The notes: generated by a model from the sequence alone, not told the origin. Shown: positions 1 to 7,134, counted from the stretch's first letter. The stretch: 17,888 bases of DNA from an uncultured Arcobacter sp. (GCA_937860115.1 CALMBI010000230.1:1-17888), one strand, 5' to 3'. Numbers and translations are program-made.

Positions 1-288
1 AAAATTGATATGATTTTTTCAACTCAAAAATTGCACTTCAGATTTAAATTTTGGCAGGACTTTGAAGGCTTGCTACTGCAAGTCAAAAAGTTCTAACGAA
101 GCAATAGTATGGAGATATAGCCTTATAATCACTCTACTACAGTTACACCCCATACGAACAAAGTTCTATGGGGACCCCGTTGCTTCAGAAAATCTTGAAA
201 TAGGATCTATTCCTGTGATTTTCTTCATTGTATTAGAGCAATTCTAAGACTACTTTTTTAGTGTTTTATTGGTTGGTAGTACTTAGAA
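1..288. repeat. Hairpin-rich intergenic repeat, copy 1 (left end not seen)
   Basis: This is non-coding sequence related to the element at 13770-14019. The right terminus (263-285) matches that element's terminal repeat with two mismatches, and the similarity continues inward for about 20 more bases. A core at about 86-142 matches 13860-13915 in the same orientation; 19 of 21 bases agree around GAAGCAATAG. Hairpins read directly: 61-87 (TTTG/CAAA outside CTTGC/GCAAG); 148-173 (CCCCATA/TATGGGG continuing into GAAC/GTTC); 98-104 with 180-186 (GAAGCAA/TTGCTTC); 187-194 with 217-224 (AGAAAATC/GATTTTCT); 242-253 with 276-288 (a 12-bp stem with one bulged A). The expected left terminal repeat would fall at about position 1 but is not there, so it is lost, diverged, or lies outside the window. 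The small open frame at 62-247 lies inside these stems and is not considered a gene. Confidence 0.6.
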
Positions 289-447
289 ACATTGTAATTG
301 AAAAAAGTGGCCAAAAGTGGCAGAATAAGTGATTGTGTCGATAATGTAAAAAGTAAATATTATTTAAAAAATCATTGAAGCATATTTTTTGTTTTTTTAA
401 CTTAACTTTCGCGCATAGAAAACAGAGATTCAAATATGAAAATCAAA
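289..447. other. Intergenic stretch, no feature recognised
   Basis: AT-rich sequence between repeat copy 1 and the 3' end of selO. It holds two close copies of AAAAGTGGC (around 305-320) and A/T runs. I see no convincing terminator hairpin with a U-tract for selO, no RNA gene and no start codon with a ribosome binding site. Confidence 0.4.
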
Positions 448-2169
448 CTACGATGAACAACTCACATGAGAGATCCCAGCTATCTCAAAAAGATTGAGCG
501 GTTTGAGTTTATAGTATTTTTCTTCAATCTCATTTGATTGTTCACTATAAGGATCATTCATCACTTCTTGAAGTTCGTGTATCAGTGAATAGTCTCTTTT
601 TTGTGCTGCTTTGTAAGCTGGGACCAAAAACCATTCTCGTAAAGTGTATTTTGGATTGGTTTGTTTCATTTTTAAAGAAAGTTTCTCTTTGGATAGGGGA
701 TTTGTACAATTGTATTCTTCACTATTTGTTTTTTTGATATGATCACTCCAGCTTAAAAGCCATTCTGACCATCTTTGGAGTAACTCATCATCTATCACAT
801 CTTCATAAAAACTCTTTGAAAGTGTTGAGATATCATTTGGAATACTTGAGAGTTCTCTAAAAAAGATCGTATAATCGACATTTGTTTCGATCATAAGATT
901 GATAAGATCATAGAGTAAATTATCGTTAAAAACCTCTACTCCTAATTTATCCGACCACATTTTAGTCCATTTTGCTTCCATGTTCTCAACAAAACTATCT
1001 CTAACACTTTTTAGTTCATCAAGCTCTTCTTTATGATCTATGACAAGATGTTTGAGTGATCTGTAGAACATCTCAAAATTTCTTTTTGCTGCATTTGGTT
1101 GATTGAAAAACGAAAAGTGTTTGCCTCCACCTGTCCATGGTTGATACTCTGGATCAAAAAGATCAATAAATCCAAATGGACCATAATCAAGTGTAAAACC
1201 ACCAGCTGCACAGTTATCACTATTGAAATTTCCTTGACAATACCCGACTCGTATCCAATTTACTACAAGTGATGTTAGACGATCACAAAATAATCTAGCC
1301 AATATCACTACTTGTTTTTCAAAAGGGAGTGAATTATCGATATCATTTTTGTATTCTCGCTCAATTAGATGTTTTGCTATCATTGTAAGTTCGTTCAATG
1401 CTTCAGGATAGTCATTATGTGCTACTCTTCTTCCAAAAAGCTCAATCTGTCCTACCCTAAGAAATGAAGGTGCGACTCTTGTAGTGATAGCAACAGTCTC
1501 TTCTATCATGAGTTCTGGATCCCTTGAATAAGAGTTATTATGAAACCAAGGGCGTTTGACTGTTTCTGTATTTGAAGTGTATAAAGTGAGTGACCTTGAA
1601 GTTGGTATCCTAAGGGCATCCATATGTTCTTGTGCTAAAAATTCTCTAACACTAGATCGTAAGACTGCTCTCCCATCCGCTCCTCTACAATAAGGTGTTC
1701 GTCCTCCACCTTTAAGTTGCATCTCCCATCTTTTTCCATCAATGAGAAGCTCCAAGATAGATATCGCTCGCCCATCTCCATAACCATTACCTGTTTTAAA
1801 AGGGCATTGATCGTAGTATTCTGTGCCATAAATAGAGAGTGCATATCCAGTCGCCCAACCTAGTTTTTTGAACTCATCTGGAAGATGTGAAGTATCACCA
1901 CTAAAAAGTGCCATAAAATCATCCGATGTTGCTAAGTGATCACAAAATCCAAGCTCTTTAAAAAATTGTTTGCTATGGGAGATATAGATTGGATTTGTTA
2001 TTGGGGTAGGGATCACAGGAACATAATGCCCACTAAAAACTTCTCTAGGGAAGTGATTTTTTCCATCTTTTTTAGATTCAAGATCAGCTTTGAGGGTATC
2101 TACAAAAGAGTAGTTAAGATAGTTTGCTAACTCTTGAAGATTTGAAATATCACATTGTTTTTGATTCAT
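448..2169 (-). CDS. selO: SelO family protein adenylyltransferase (YdiU/UPF0061)
   Basis: A 573-residue member of the SelO pseudokinase family. Characterised members transfer AMP from ATP to Ser, Thr or Tyr of target proteins and are linked to redox stress. Visible family blocks: LGDGRAIS-like GYGDGRAIS (129-137), QLKGGGRTPY (151-160, with the nucleotide-binding Lys153), GADGRAVLRSSVREFL (163-178), RVAPSFLRVGQIE (231-243), FNSDN (315-319) and LDYGPFGF (327-334, probable metal-binding Asp328). The C-terminus is SHVSCSS, the redox Cys-Ser-Ser tail typical of bacterial SelO; the human protein carries selenocysteine near this point. The block usually written HGVxNTDN reads QGNFNSDN, so His is replaced by Gln312. 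It is longer than the 478-residue E. coli protein because of extra sequence in the C-terminal half. Last gene of a minus-strand group, 97 bp after the DUF3465 gene; a TATAAA on the minus strand (2223-2228) could give it its own promoter. Family call firm; targets unknown. Confidence 0.93.
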   Translation of the reverse strand: MNQKQCDISNLQELANYLNYSFVDTLKADLESKKDGKNHFPREVFSGHYVPVIPTPITNPIYISHSKQFFKELGFCDHLATSDDFMALFSGDTSHLPDEFKKLGWATGYALSIYGTEYYDQCPFKTGNGYGDGRAISILELLIDGKRWEMQLKGGGRTPYCRGADGRAVLRSSVREFLAQEHMDALRIPTSRSLTLYTSNTETVKRPWFHNNSYSRDPELMIEETVAITTRVAPSFLRVGQIELFGRRVAHNDYPEALNELTMIAKHLIEREYKNDIDNSLPFEKQVVILARLFCDRLTSLVVNWIRVGYCQGNFNSDNCAAGGFTLDYGPFGFIDLFDPEYQPWTGGGKHFSFFNQPNAAKRNFEMFYRSLKHLVIDHKEELDELKSVRDSFVENMEAKWTKMWSDKLGVEVFNDNLLYDLINLMIETNVDYTIFFRELSSIPNDISTLSKSFYEDVIDDELLQRWSEWLLSWSDHIKKTNSEEYNCTNPLSKEKLSLKMKQTNPKYTLREWFLVPAYKAAQKRDYSLIHELQEVMNDPYSEQSNEIEEKYYKLKPLNLFEIAGISHVSCSS

Positions 2170-2266
2170 AGTACTCTATTCACTTTCATATAAAATCTTT
2201 ATCGAGTTTTATCTCAACTATCTTTATATGAAATAAATTTGAAAGATTATTTAATTTTGGTTGGTA

Positions 2267-2608
2267 TTATTCATATCTTTTGTTTTTATGTTCAATCCAA
2301 CCACCTTGGTGTTTCCCTCTTGGATCGTGATGTGTCCAGTGTATCACTCCACCTTTAGAATTTGTTTCAAATTCTCCACAAAATTTGATCTGATCCCCTT
2401 TTTGAAGCGTATCTATCCTTGGAGCTAAGTCAATATTGTGTGCTACAAGAAGAGTGAGCCCACTATGTATTTTAATGATAAACTTTTGGTGTTTTATCCC
2501 TCTAAGATCATCTTTTAAGAGTTTGATCACTTCCCCTTTATCACACATTCTTGTTCCACCAAAGAGTGGTAGTGTGATCAAGAGTAAAGTTAAAAGTATT
2601 TTTTTCAT
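2267..2608 (-). CDS. DUF3465 family small exported protein
   Basis: A 113-residue protein starting with a clear signal peptide: MKK followed by a hydrophobic stretch to about residue 17, with cleavage probably near GGT. The mature part shows the DUF3465 pattern: GEVIKLLKDDLRGIKHQKF (25-43), HNIDLAPRI (57-65), GDQIKFCGEF (71-80) and the very conserved KGGVIHWTHHDPRGKH (85-100) ending in GGWIEH. It is probably a small periplasmic protein; two Cys (22 and 77) could pair. The biochemical function of the family is not known to me. Its ATG overlaps the stop of the yjdF-like gene (ATGA, 4 bp), so the two are translationally coupled, and GGAAAC upstream serves as ribosome binding site. Confidence 0.85.
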   Translation of the reverse strand: MKKILLTLLLITLPLFGGTRMCDKGEVIKLLKDDLRGIKHQKFIIKIHSGLTLLVAHNIDLAPRIDTLQKGDQIKFCGEFETNSKGGVIHWTHHDPRGKHQGGWIEHKNKRYE

Positions 2609-3216
2609 AGATTGTTTCCTTTTTTGAGTTTGTTAAGTTGTTTATCATGTAGTTTAGAAAGAGTGAGCAATGAGATGATTCCTCCAAATAGCGCGAATCC
2701 CATATCTGATTGAGTATCCCAAATATATCCTTGTGTTCCAAGGAATGCTTCTGCATCTTCTCCACTAGCAAGGGCTACCCACCACTCGATAAGCTCATAA
2801 AACGCACTAAAAGCTAATATGATAGAAAGAATAATATAGATACGCCATTGAGTTCCATTCACTACATTTTTTCTTATTAAAATCTCTCTTGCTAAGAGTG
2901 CAGGTACAAAACCTTGGGTAAAATGTCCAAGCTTGTCATAGTTGTTTCGCTCCATTTGAAAAATATCTTTGAGAGTGTCAAAGAGTGGAACTTCTGCATA
3001 AGTATAGTGTCCTCCAACCATCAAAACGATACAATGAAGCAAAATAAAAAAATACAAAATCGGTGTCAGTTCAAATGTTTTGTAAGTCTTTAAGAGTATA
3101 ACAGCACCAATAAGTGCTGGTAATACCTCCAAAAACCAAGTGAAATAATCTTTTGGCTCGATAGCTGACCAAAGAAGAACTGTAAAAAAAGTGAGTATCC
3201 AAAGGGTTTTGTTCAT
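2605..3216 (-). CDS. yjdF: YjdF-like (DUF2238) inner-membrane protein
   Basis: A 203-residue integral membrane protein with about six hydrophobic segments, starting with a helix at residues 3-18. It carries the DUF2238/YjdF signatures: KLGHFTQGFVPALLAREIL in the middle, FYELIEWW in a later helix, and FLGTQGYIWDTQSDM before the last helix. Conserved His, Glu and Asp near the membrane could form a polar or metal site, but no function is established. I chose the ATG at 3216 because GGAAAC lies 6 bases upstream; an in-frame ATG at 3228 would add four residues but has no ribosome binding site. It is the first gene of the minus-strand group, divergent from uvrC, and its stop overlaps the DUF3465 start by 4 bp, which suggests a joint envelope role. 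Confidence 0.85.
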   Translation of the reverse strand: MNKTLWILTFFTVLLWSAIEPKDYFTWFLEVLPALIGAVILLKTYKTFELTPILYFFILLHCIVLMVGGHYTYAEVPLFDTLKDIFQMERNNYDKLGHFTQGFVPALLAREILIRKNVVNGTQWRIYIILSIILAFSAFYELIEWWVALASGEDAEAFLGTQGYIWDTQSDMGFALFGGIISLLTLSKLHDKQLNKLKKGNNL

Positions 3217-3258
3217 TATTGTTTCCATTTGATTTATTTAGTCATGTGTTTATCTTAA

Positions 3259-3264
3259 TATAAT
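3259..3264 (+). promoter_or_regulatory. Probable -10 box of uvrC
   Basis: A perfect TATAAT preceded by T-rich sequence (GTGTTTATCTTAA), 37 bp before the uvrC ATG. No -35 box is evident, which is usual for sigma-70 promoters in Campylobacterota. It overlaps the divergent -10 at 3260-3265. Confidence 0.5.
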
Positions 3265-3265
3265 A
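3260..3265 (-). promoter_or_regulatory. Probable extended -10 box of the yjdF-like gene
   Basis: Read on the minus strand this is TATTAT preceded by TGG (3266-3268), an extended -10 form, about 43 bp before the chosen start at 3216. It shares five bases with the uvrC -10 box, so RNA polymerase could probably occupy only one of the two at a time. Confidence 0.4.
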
Positions 3266-3301
3266 CCAAATCAATAATATAAAGAAAATAATCGGATACA
3301 T

Positions 3302-5113
3302 ATGACTTTAGAAGAAAAACTACAAAACCTCCCAAATGATGCAGGGGTTTATCAATACTTTGATAGAAATAATCGTCTTTTATACATAGGAAAAGCGAAA
3401 AATCTTAAAAATAGAATTAAGAGCTATTTTCAATTTACTCCCGTTTTAGCTCCATCAAGCCAACTTTCATATCGAATAAGCAAAATGATAAGTGAAGTGG
3501 CAAATTTGGAGTATATTATAGTGCCAAATGAAAATGATGCTTTGATTTTGGAAAATTCACTTATCAAACAACTCAAACCAAAGTTCAATATCCTTTTAAG
3601 GGATGATAAAACTTATCCATATATCTATATTGATACAACGGAAGATTTTCCTAGACTAGAAATTACTAGAAAAGTTCTTAAAGGAAAAGGGATCAAATAT
3701 TTTGGTCCATTTAGTACTGGGGCTCGTGATATGCTCGATAGTATCTATGAAATTTTGCCACTTGTTCAAAAGAAAAGTTGTATCAAAAGTGGTAAAGCTT
3801 GTTTGTTTTATCAGATACAGAAGTGTTTAGCTCCTTGCGAAGCAAAGATTACAAAAGAGGAGTATCAAGAGATAATCGAAAAGGCACTTTATTATATATA
3901 CAATAAAGGTAAATTGATCGAGGATATCACAAAAAAAATGGAAAAACTGAGTGAGGATTTTCGTTTTGAAGAAGCAATGGTGCTTCGTGATAGAATCAAA
4001 ACAATTGAAAAATCTGAGCTTAAATCGACCCTTGATTTTGCAAATTTTGATAATCTTGATCTTTTTAGTATAGCATTTGGAGAAAGTAGAGGGGTGATAG
4101 TGCAGATGTTTATTAGGGATGGAAAACTTATCTCCTCATCCCATAATTATATAAGCATTACAGAGATAACAGAACTTGAAGATATTTATAAAACAGCGAT
4201 CGTAAATTATTATGCAAATGAGATCCCTACGATTCCAAGTGAGATTATTTTGCCAATAGAACTAGAAAATAGTGAAGAGTTAGAAAACTTTATAAGTTCA
4301 AGATTTGGTAAAAAAATAGCGATCAATCTACCTAAAATTGGAAAGAAAAAAGATCTTCTTTTGATGGCAGAGAAGAATTGTGATGAGCTATTAAAATTAG
4401 ATAGAACTGTTATAAAAGATGATATATATACTCATCTTAAAAATCTATTTCATCTATACAAAATGTCATATCGTTTTGAGTGCTTTGATAATTCACATAT
4501 AATGGGTCAAGCTACAGTAGGATCTATGGTAGTCTGGGATAATAATGCGTTTATAAGAGATGATTATCGATTATACAATCTTCATGAGAGAGATGAGTAT
4601 GGTCAAATGAAAGAGATGTTATCAAGAAGAGCTGAAAAATTTAGAGAAAATCCAGCTCCAGATGTGTGGATTATTGATGGTGGAAAAACATTAGTGAACC
4701 TTGCTTATGATATTTTGATGAGTGTTGGAGTGAGTATAGATGTGATTGGTATCGCAAAAGAAAAAATTGATGCAAAAGCAAATAGAGCCAAAGGTGGGGC
4801 AAGAGATATTTTATACACAAAAGAGGAAGTTTTTAGACTAGAGCCAAGTGATAAGAGGTTGCAATTTATACAAAGACTTAGAGATGAAGTGCATAGAACT
4901 GCTATAGGTTTTCATAAAAAACAAAAGAGAAAAGAGGATAAACAAATATCGCTTTTAAGCATCAAAGGGATAGGGGAAGCAAAGGTACAAAAACTCCTTT
5001 CTTATTTTGGTACATTTGAAGCGATTAAAGAGGCAAATCAAACTCAACTTCAAGAGGTCTTAAATGAAAAAGATGCTACTATCTTGCTTCAATATTTTAA
5101 ATCAAAAGAGTGA
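3302..5113 (+). CDS. uvrC: Excinuclease ABC subunit C
   Basis: The dual-incision nuclease of nucleotide excision repair, 603 residues, usual family length. In order: GIY-YIG nuclease domain (about 12-95; GVY 15-17, YIG 28-30, Arg38, Glu84) for the 3' cut; four Cys (160, 167, 175, 179) at the place where E. coli UvrC binds a 4Fe-4S cluster; UVR motif for UvrB contact (about 206-237, EDFRFEEAMVLRDRI); RNase H-like domain for the 5' cut with FDNSH (Asp396), RDEYGQM (Asp431), IIDGG (Asp459) and DEVHR (His531); and a C-terminal helix-hairpin-helix (LLSIKGIGEAKVQKLLSYFG, 551-570). All expected catalytic residues are present. The ATG at 3302 follows only a weak ribosome binding site (ATCGGATAC). It is followed directly by alr. 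Confidence 0.98.
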   Translation: MTLEEKLQNLPNDAGVYQYFDRNNRLLYIGKAKNLKNRIKSYFQFTPVLAPSSQLSYRISKMISEVANLEYIIVPNENDALILENSLIKQLKPKFNILLRDDKTYPYIYIDTTEDFPRLEITRKVLKGKGIKYFGPFSTGARDMLDSIYEILPLVQKKSCIKSGKACLFYQIQKCLAPCEAKITKEEYQEIIEKALYYIYNKGKLIEDITKKMEKLSEDFRFEEAMVLRDRIKTIEKSELKSTLDFANFDNLDLFSIAFGESRGVIVQMFIRDGKLISSSHNYISITEITELEDIYKTAIVNYYANEIPTIPSEIILPIELENSEELENFISSRFGKKIAINLPKIGKKKDLLLMAEKNCDELLKLDRTVIKDDIYTHLKNLFHLYKMSYRFECFDNSHIMGQATVGSMVVWDNNAFIRDDYRLYNLHERDEYGQMKEMLSRRAEKFRENPAPDVWIIDGGKTLVNLAYDILMSVGVSIDVIGIAKEKIDAKANRAKGGARDILYTKEEVFRLEPSDKRLQFIQRLRDEVHRTAIGFHKKQKRKEDKQISLLSIKGIGEAKVQKLLSYFGTFEAIKEANQTQLQEVLNEKDATILLQYFKSKE

Positions 5114-5115
5114 AA

Positions 5116-6135
5116 ATGTCATACATTAAGTTAAACAAAGAAAATCTGTTTTATAACTTACAAACTTGTGCAGATCATGCAGGTGGAAAAGAGAAAATAG
5201 CAATAGTTTTAAAAGATAATGCATATGGACATGGACTTTTGGAGATTGCTACTTTAGCTAATCAATTTGGGCTTACAAAAGCAGTAGTACAAACATACCA
5301 AGAAGCTAAAATAATAGAGGATTTATTTGAAGCTATCTTAATCTTAGCCGATACACAAATTGATACTTATTCACATAGTTTTCACATCGCAATTAACTCC
5401 CTTGAAGATCTTTCACGGGTTCCTATAAACTCGAATATTCACATCAAAATTGATACAGGAATGCACAGAAATGGCATATCGCCTGATCAGCTAGAAGTGG
5501 CTTTGTTAACGGCTTTTGAAAAAAAATTAAAAATTTGTGGAGTTTTTACACACCATAAAAGTGCTGATGAATTGAGCAGTGAATTTTTCTTTCAAGAGGC
5601 TGTTTTTAAGGGCTTGAAAAAGGATGTGAAAAAAATATGTGAAAAACTTAATCTATCAGATATTTTGTTTCATAGTTCTAATTCAGCTGCACTTTTTAGA
5701 GAGCAAAATTTTAGTGGTGATATGGCAAGAGTAGGTATTGCTAGTTATGGATATCTTGATGCTCATGAAGCACTTAATTTTCCAAAACTCAAACCAGTTC
5801 TTTCACTTCATGCTAAAAAAATAGCAACCCGTGTTTTAAAAGCAGGTCAAAGAGTAGGATATGGTGGAACTTATGAAGCACCAAAAGATATGATAATCTC
5901 TACATATAGTATTGGATATGGAGATGGATTTAGAAGACTAGGTGGTAAACCATTTACAATAGCCAATGGTAAAGCTATCTTAGGAAGAGTTTCTATGGAT
6001 AATATTGTAGTAGAGGGTGATGATGATGAGATTTGCATTTTTGATGATGCTAGAGAGCTTGCCAAGCTACATGGAACGATCACTTATGAGATATTAACTG
6101 ATCAAAAATCAAATATTCCTAGAATCATCGTTTAA
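5116..6135 (+). CDS. alr: Alanine racemase
   Basis: A cytoplasmic PLP enzyme that interconverts L- and D-alanine for peptidoglycan. 339 residues, at the short end of the family because surface loops are trimmed. The PLP lysine is Lys33 in VLKDNAYGHG (32-41), the second catalytic base is Tyr253 in VGYGGTYEA (247-255), and RVGIASYG (205-212), SIGYGDGF (265-272) and GRVSMD (290-295) are standard blocks. The C-terminus keeps ITYEIL and PRI. A GTG at 5110 overlaps the uvrC stop, but the ATG at 5116 is the better start, with AAGAG about 6 bases before it. It sits 2 bases after uvrC, so probably co-transcribed, and ends at a strong terminator. Confidence 0.96.
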   Translation: MSYIKLNKENLFYNLQTCADHAGGKEKIAIVLKDNAYGHGLLEIATLANQFGLTKAVVQTYQEAKIIEDLFEAILILADTQIDTYSHSFHIAINSLEDLSRVPINSNIHIKIDTGMHRNGISPDQLEVALLTAFEKKLKICGVFTHHKSADELSSEFFFQEAVFKGLKKDVKKICEKLNLSDILFHSSNSAALFREQNFSGDMARVGIASYGYLDAHEALNFPKLKPVLSLHAKKIATRVLKAGQRVGYGGTYEAPKDMIISTYSIGYGDGFRRLGGKPFTIANGKAILGRVSMDNIVVEGDDDEICIFDDARELAKLHGTITYEILTDQKSNIPRIIV

Positions 6136-6152
6136 ATTATTTTCAAATCGAT

Positions 6153-6190
6153 AAAAAAAAGGGAAGGAGATTTTTCTCCTTCCCTTTTTT
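6153..6190. terminator. Bidirectional intrinsic terminator between alr and recombinase
   Basis: A perfect 10-bp stem, GGGAAGGAGA (6161-6170) with TCTCCTTCCC (6175-6184), and a TTTT loop. Eight A lie before it and six T after it, so a U-tract is made on either strand. It lies between the stops of two convergent genes and should end both transcripts. Confidence 0.92.
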
Positions 6191-6207
6191 ATTCGCTTTT
6201 TTAAAGC

Positions 6208-6840
6208 TTAGCTAGCAGCTTTATCGTCAAGTTCTCTAATATTTCGTTTTTTCACATAGTTATTAAGTCCAATGTGATTGTTATATCCAAGTAATTTAGC
6301 AATTTTTCTAACACTTAATCCAACTGCTAAGAGCTCTTCAATCTTATCTCTTTTTTTGTCAAATTTAGATTTTTGGATGGTACCTTTTGGTTTACCAAGA
6401 CTCATACCATCAAGTTTCTTAGCAGTAAGTGCTTCTTTTGTTCTAAGACTCATAAGATCTTTTTCTAAAGAGATAGTCATTCCAATGATTCCTAAAATCA
6501 TCTTTGTAAGCATATCGTCTTTACTCTCTAGGTCAAGATTTTGGCTGATACTTACGATTCGTACCCCTCCATTTAAAAGATTTTTGAGCATATCTAAAAT
6601 AGAAGAGATAGTTCTTCCAAATACATTTAAGTCATAAACAAGGATTGTACATCCTCTTTTACAATCAGTTAAAAGTGTAGAAATCTTCTCCTCATCTTCT
6701 GGTACATTGATTTCAATCTCAACATTATTATGCAATTGAAGATTATTAGAGTGGAGATATTTTGCTATTCCAATCGCTTGATTTTGAGTGTACTCTTCAT
6801 TGTTTTTGTTGATTCTTATAAAACTGATTATTTTTTCCAT
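6208..6840 (-). CDS. Degenerate serine recombinase (resolvase/invertase fold), likely catalytically inactive
   Basis: 210 residues with the resolvase/invertase fold, closest in style to the Mpi-type invertases. Beta-strand 1 is IISFIRINKNNEE; in active enzymes this reads Y-x-R-V-S-T, so Arg9 is kept but the nucleophilic Ser is Asn11 (codon AAC, one base from AGC). The SGxxxxR motif is absent (NVPEDEEKIS, about 45-54). DRLGR reads NVFGR (72-76), keeping Arg76 but losing the preceding Arg. Glu126 and SLRTKEAL (131-138) of the long helix are kept, as are the GKPKG hinge (149-153) and the C-terminal helix-turn-helix (VGLSVRKIAKLLGYNN, 173-188). The frame is open throughout and has a good ribosome binding site (AAGGAA, 8 bases before ATG), so it is probably expressed. 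I infer a DNA-binding or structural role rather than recombination. Convergent to alr. Confidence 0.85.
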   Translation of the reverse strand: MEKIISFIRINKNNEEYTQNQAIGIAKYLHSNNLQLHNNVEIEINVPEDEEKISTLLTDCKRGCTILVYDLNVFGRTISSILDMLKNLLNGGVRIVSISQNLDLESKDDMLTKMILGIIGMTISLEKDLMSLRTKEALTAKKLDGMSLGKPKGTIQKSKFDKKRDKIEELLAVGLSVRKIAKLLGYNNHIGLNNYVKKRNIRELDDKAAS

Positions 6841-6863
6841 GTGTTTATTCCTTTTATATAAAA

Positions 6864-6935
6864 TGTATAAATTAAAATTTAAGTATACAATAAAAAGTAT
6901 ATCTTTAAAATTAAATGTTATACAGAATGATATAC
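6864..6935. promoter_or_regulatory. Possible res-like / operator array upstream of recombinase
   Basis: Two consecutive inverted repeats of about resolvase-subsite length: TGTATA (6864-6869) with TATACA (6884-6889), spanning 26 bp, and GTATA (6897-6901) with TATAC (6919-6923), spanning 27 bp. A third half-site, GATATAC, is at 6929-6935. They start 23 bp before the recombinase ATG and share the TATAC core. Resolvases bind such arrays and often repress themselves from them. The region is very AT-rich, so chance remains possible. Confidence 0.4.
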
Positions 6936-6992
6936 TATTTATCTTAAACTAAAATTAAGGAATGTGAAGAAATACCATTATTTTAAAGAAAT

Positions 6993-7020
6993 TTGATCAA
7001 ACTTGATCATTTTTTGATGA
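6993..7020. promoter_or_regulatory. Phased TTGATCA-like repeats in the recombinase-ubiX gap
   Basis: TTGATCA occurs at 6993-6999 and 7003-7009, and TTGATGA at 7014-7020, about one helical turn apart; the first lies within the palindrome TTTGATCAAA. This could be a regulator binding site on one face of the helix. Otherwise the 294-bp gap 6841-7134 holds only the sites listed here and no gene. Confidence 0.25.
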
Positions 7021-7090
7021 TTTGTAAAGAAACATTTTATAAATCGAATTTTGATTTGTTGAAATTTGTAGTTTGTATAAAGTGCTTTTT

Positions 7091-7099
7091 TGATAAAAT
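7091..7099 (+). promoter_or_regulatory. Probable extended -10 promoter of the ubiX cluster
   Basis: TGA followed by TAAAAT (7094-7099), directly after a run of T (7086-7091) and 35 bp before the ubiX ATG. This fits the T-stretch plus extended -10 promoters of Campylobacterota. It would drive the long cluster that starts with ubiX. Confidence 0.5.
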
Positions 7100-7134
7100 A
7101 TAAACTTATTTTAAAAATTGTTGGCGGTGTTAAA

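Noticed and set aside
51..75. Sigma-54 promoter (TTGGCA ... CTTGCT) in copy 1
   Set aside because: The GG and GC elements are 17 bases apart, not the required 10 or so, and no gene follows on that strand.
62..247. Open frame of 61 codons in the first 250 bases
   Set aside because: It lies wholly inside the hairpins of repeat copy 1, has no ribosome binding site, and its protein has no recognisable domain; the frame is not kept in copy 2.
2245..2266. TTGGTTGGTA just after the DUF3465 stop as a third copy of the repeat terminus
   Set aside because: Only the 10-base core matches; the bases beyond it diverge and there is no partner terminus or internal hairpin, so it is probably chance.
5110..5115. 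GTG start for alr
   Set aside because: The ATG two codons later is better spaced from AAGAG and gives the usual MSYIKLN-type N-terminus; the difference is only two residues.
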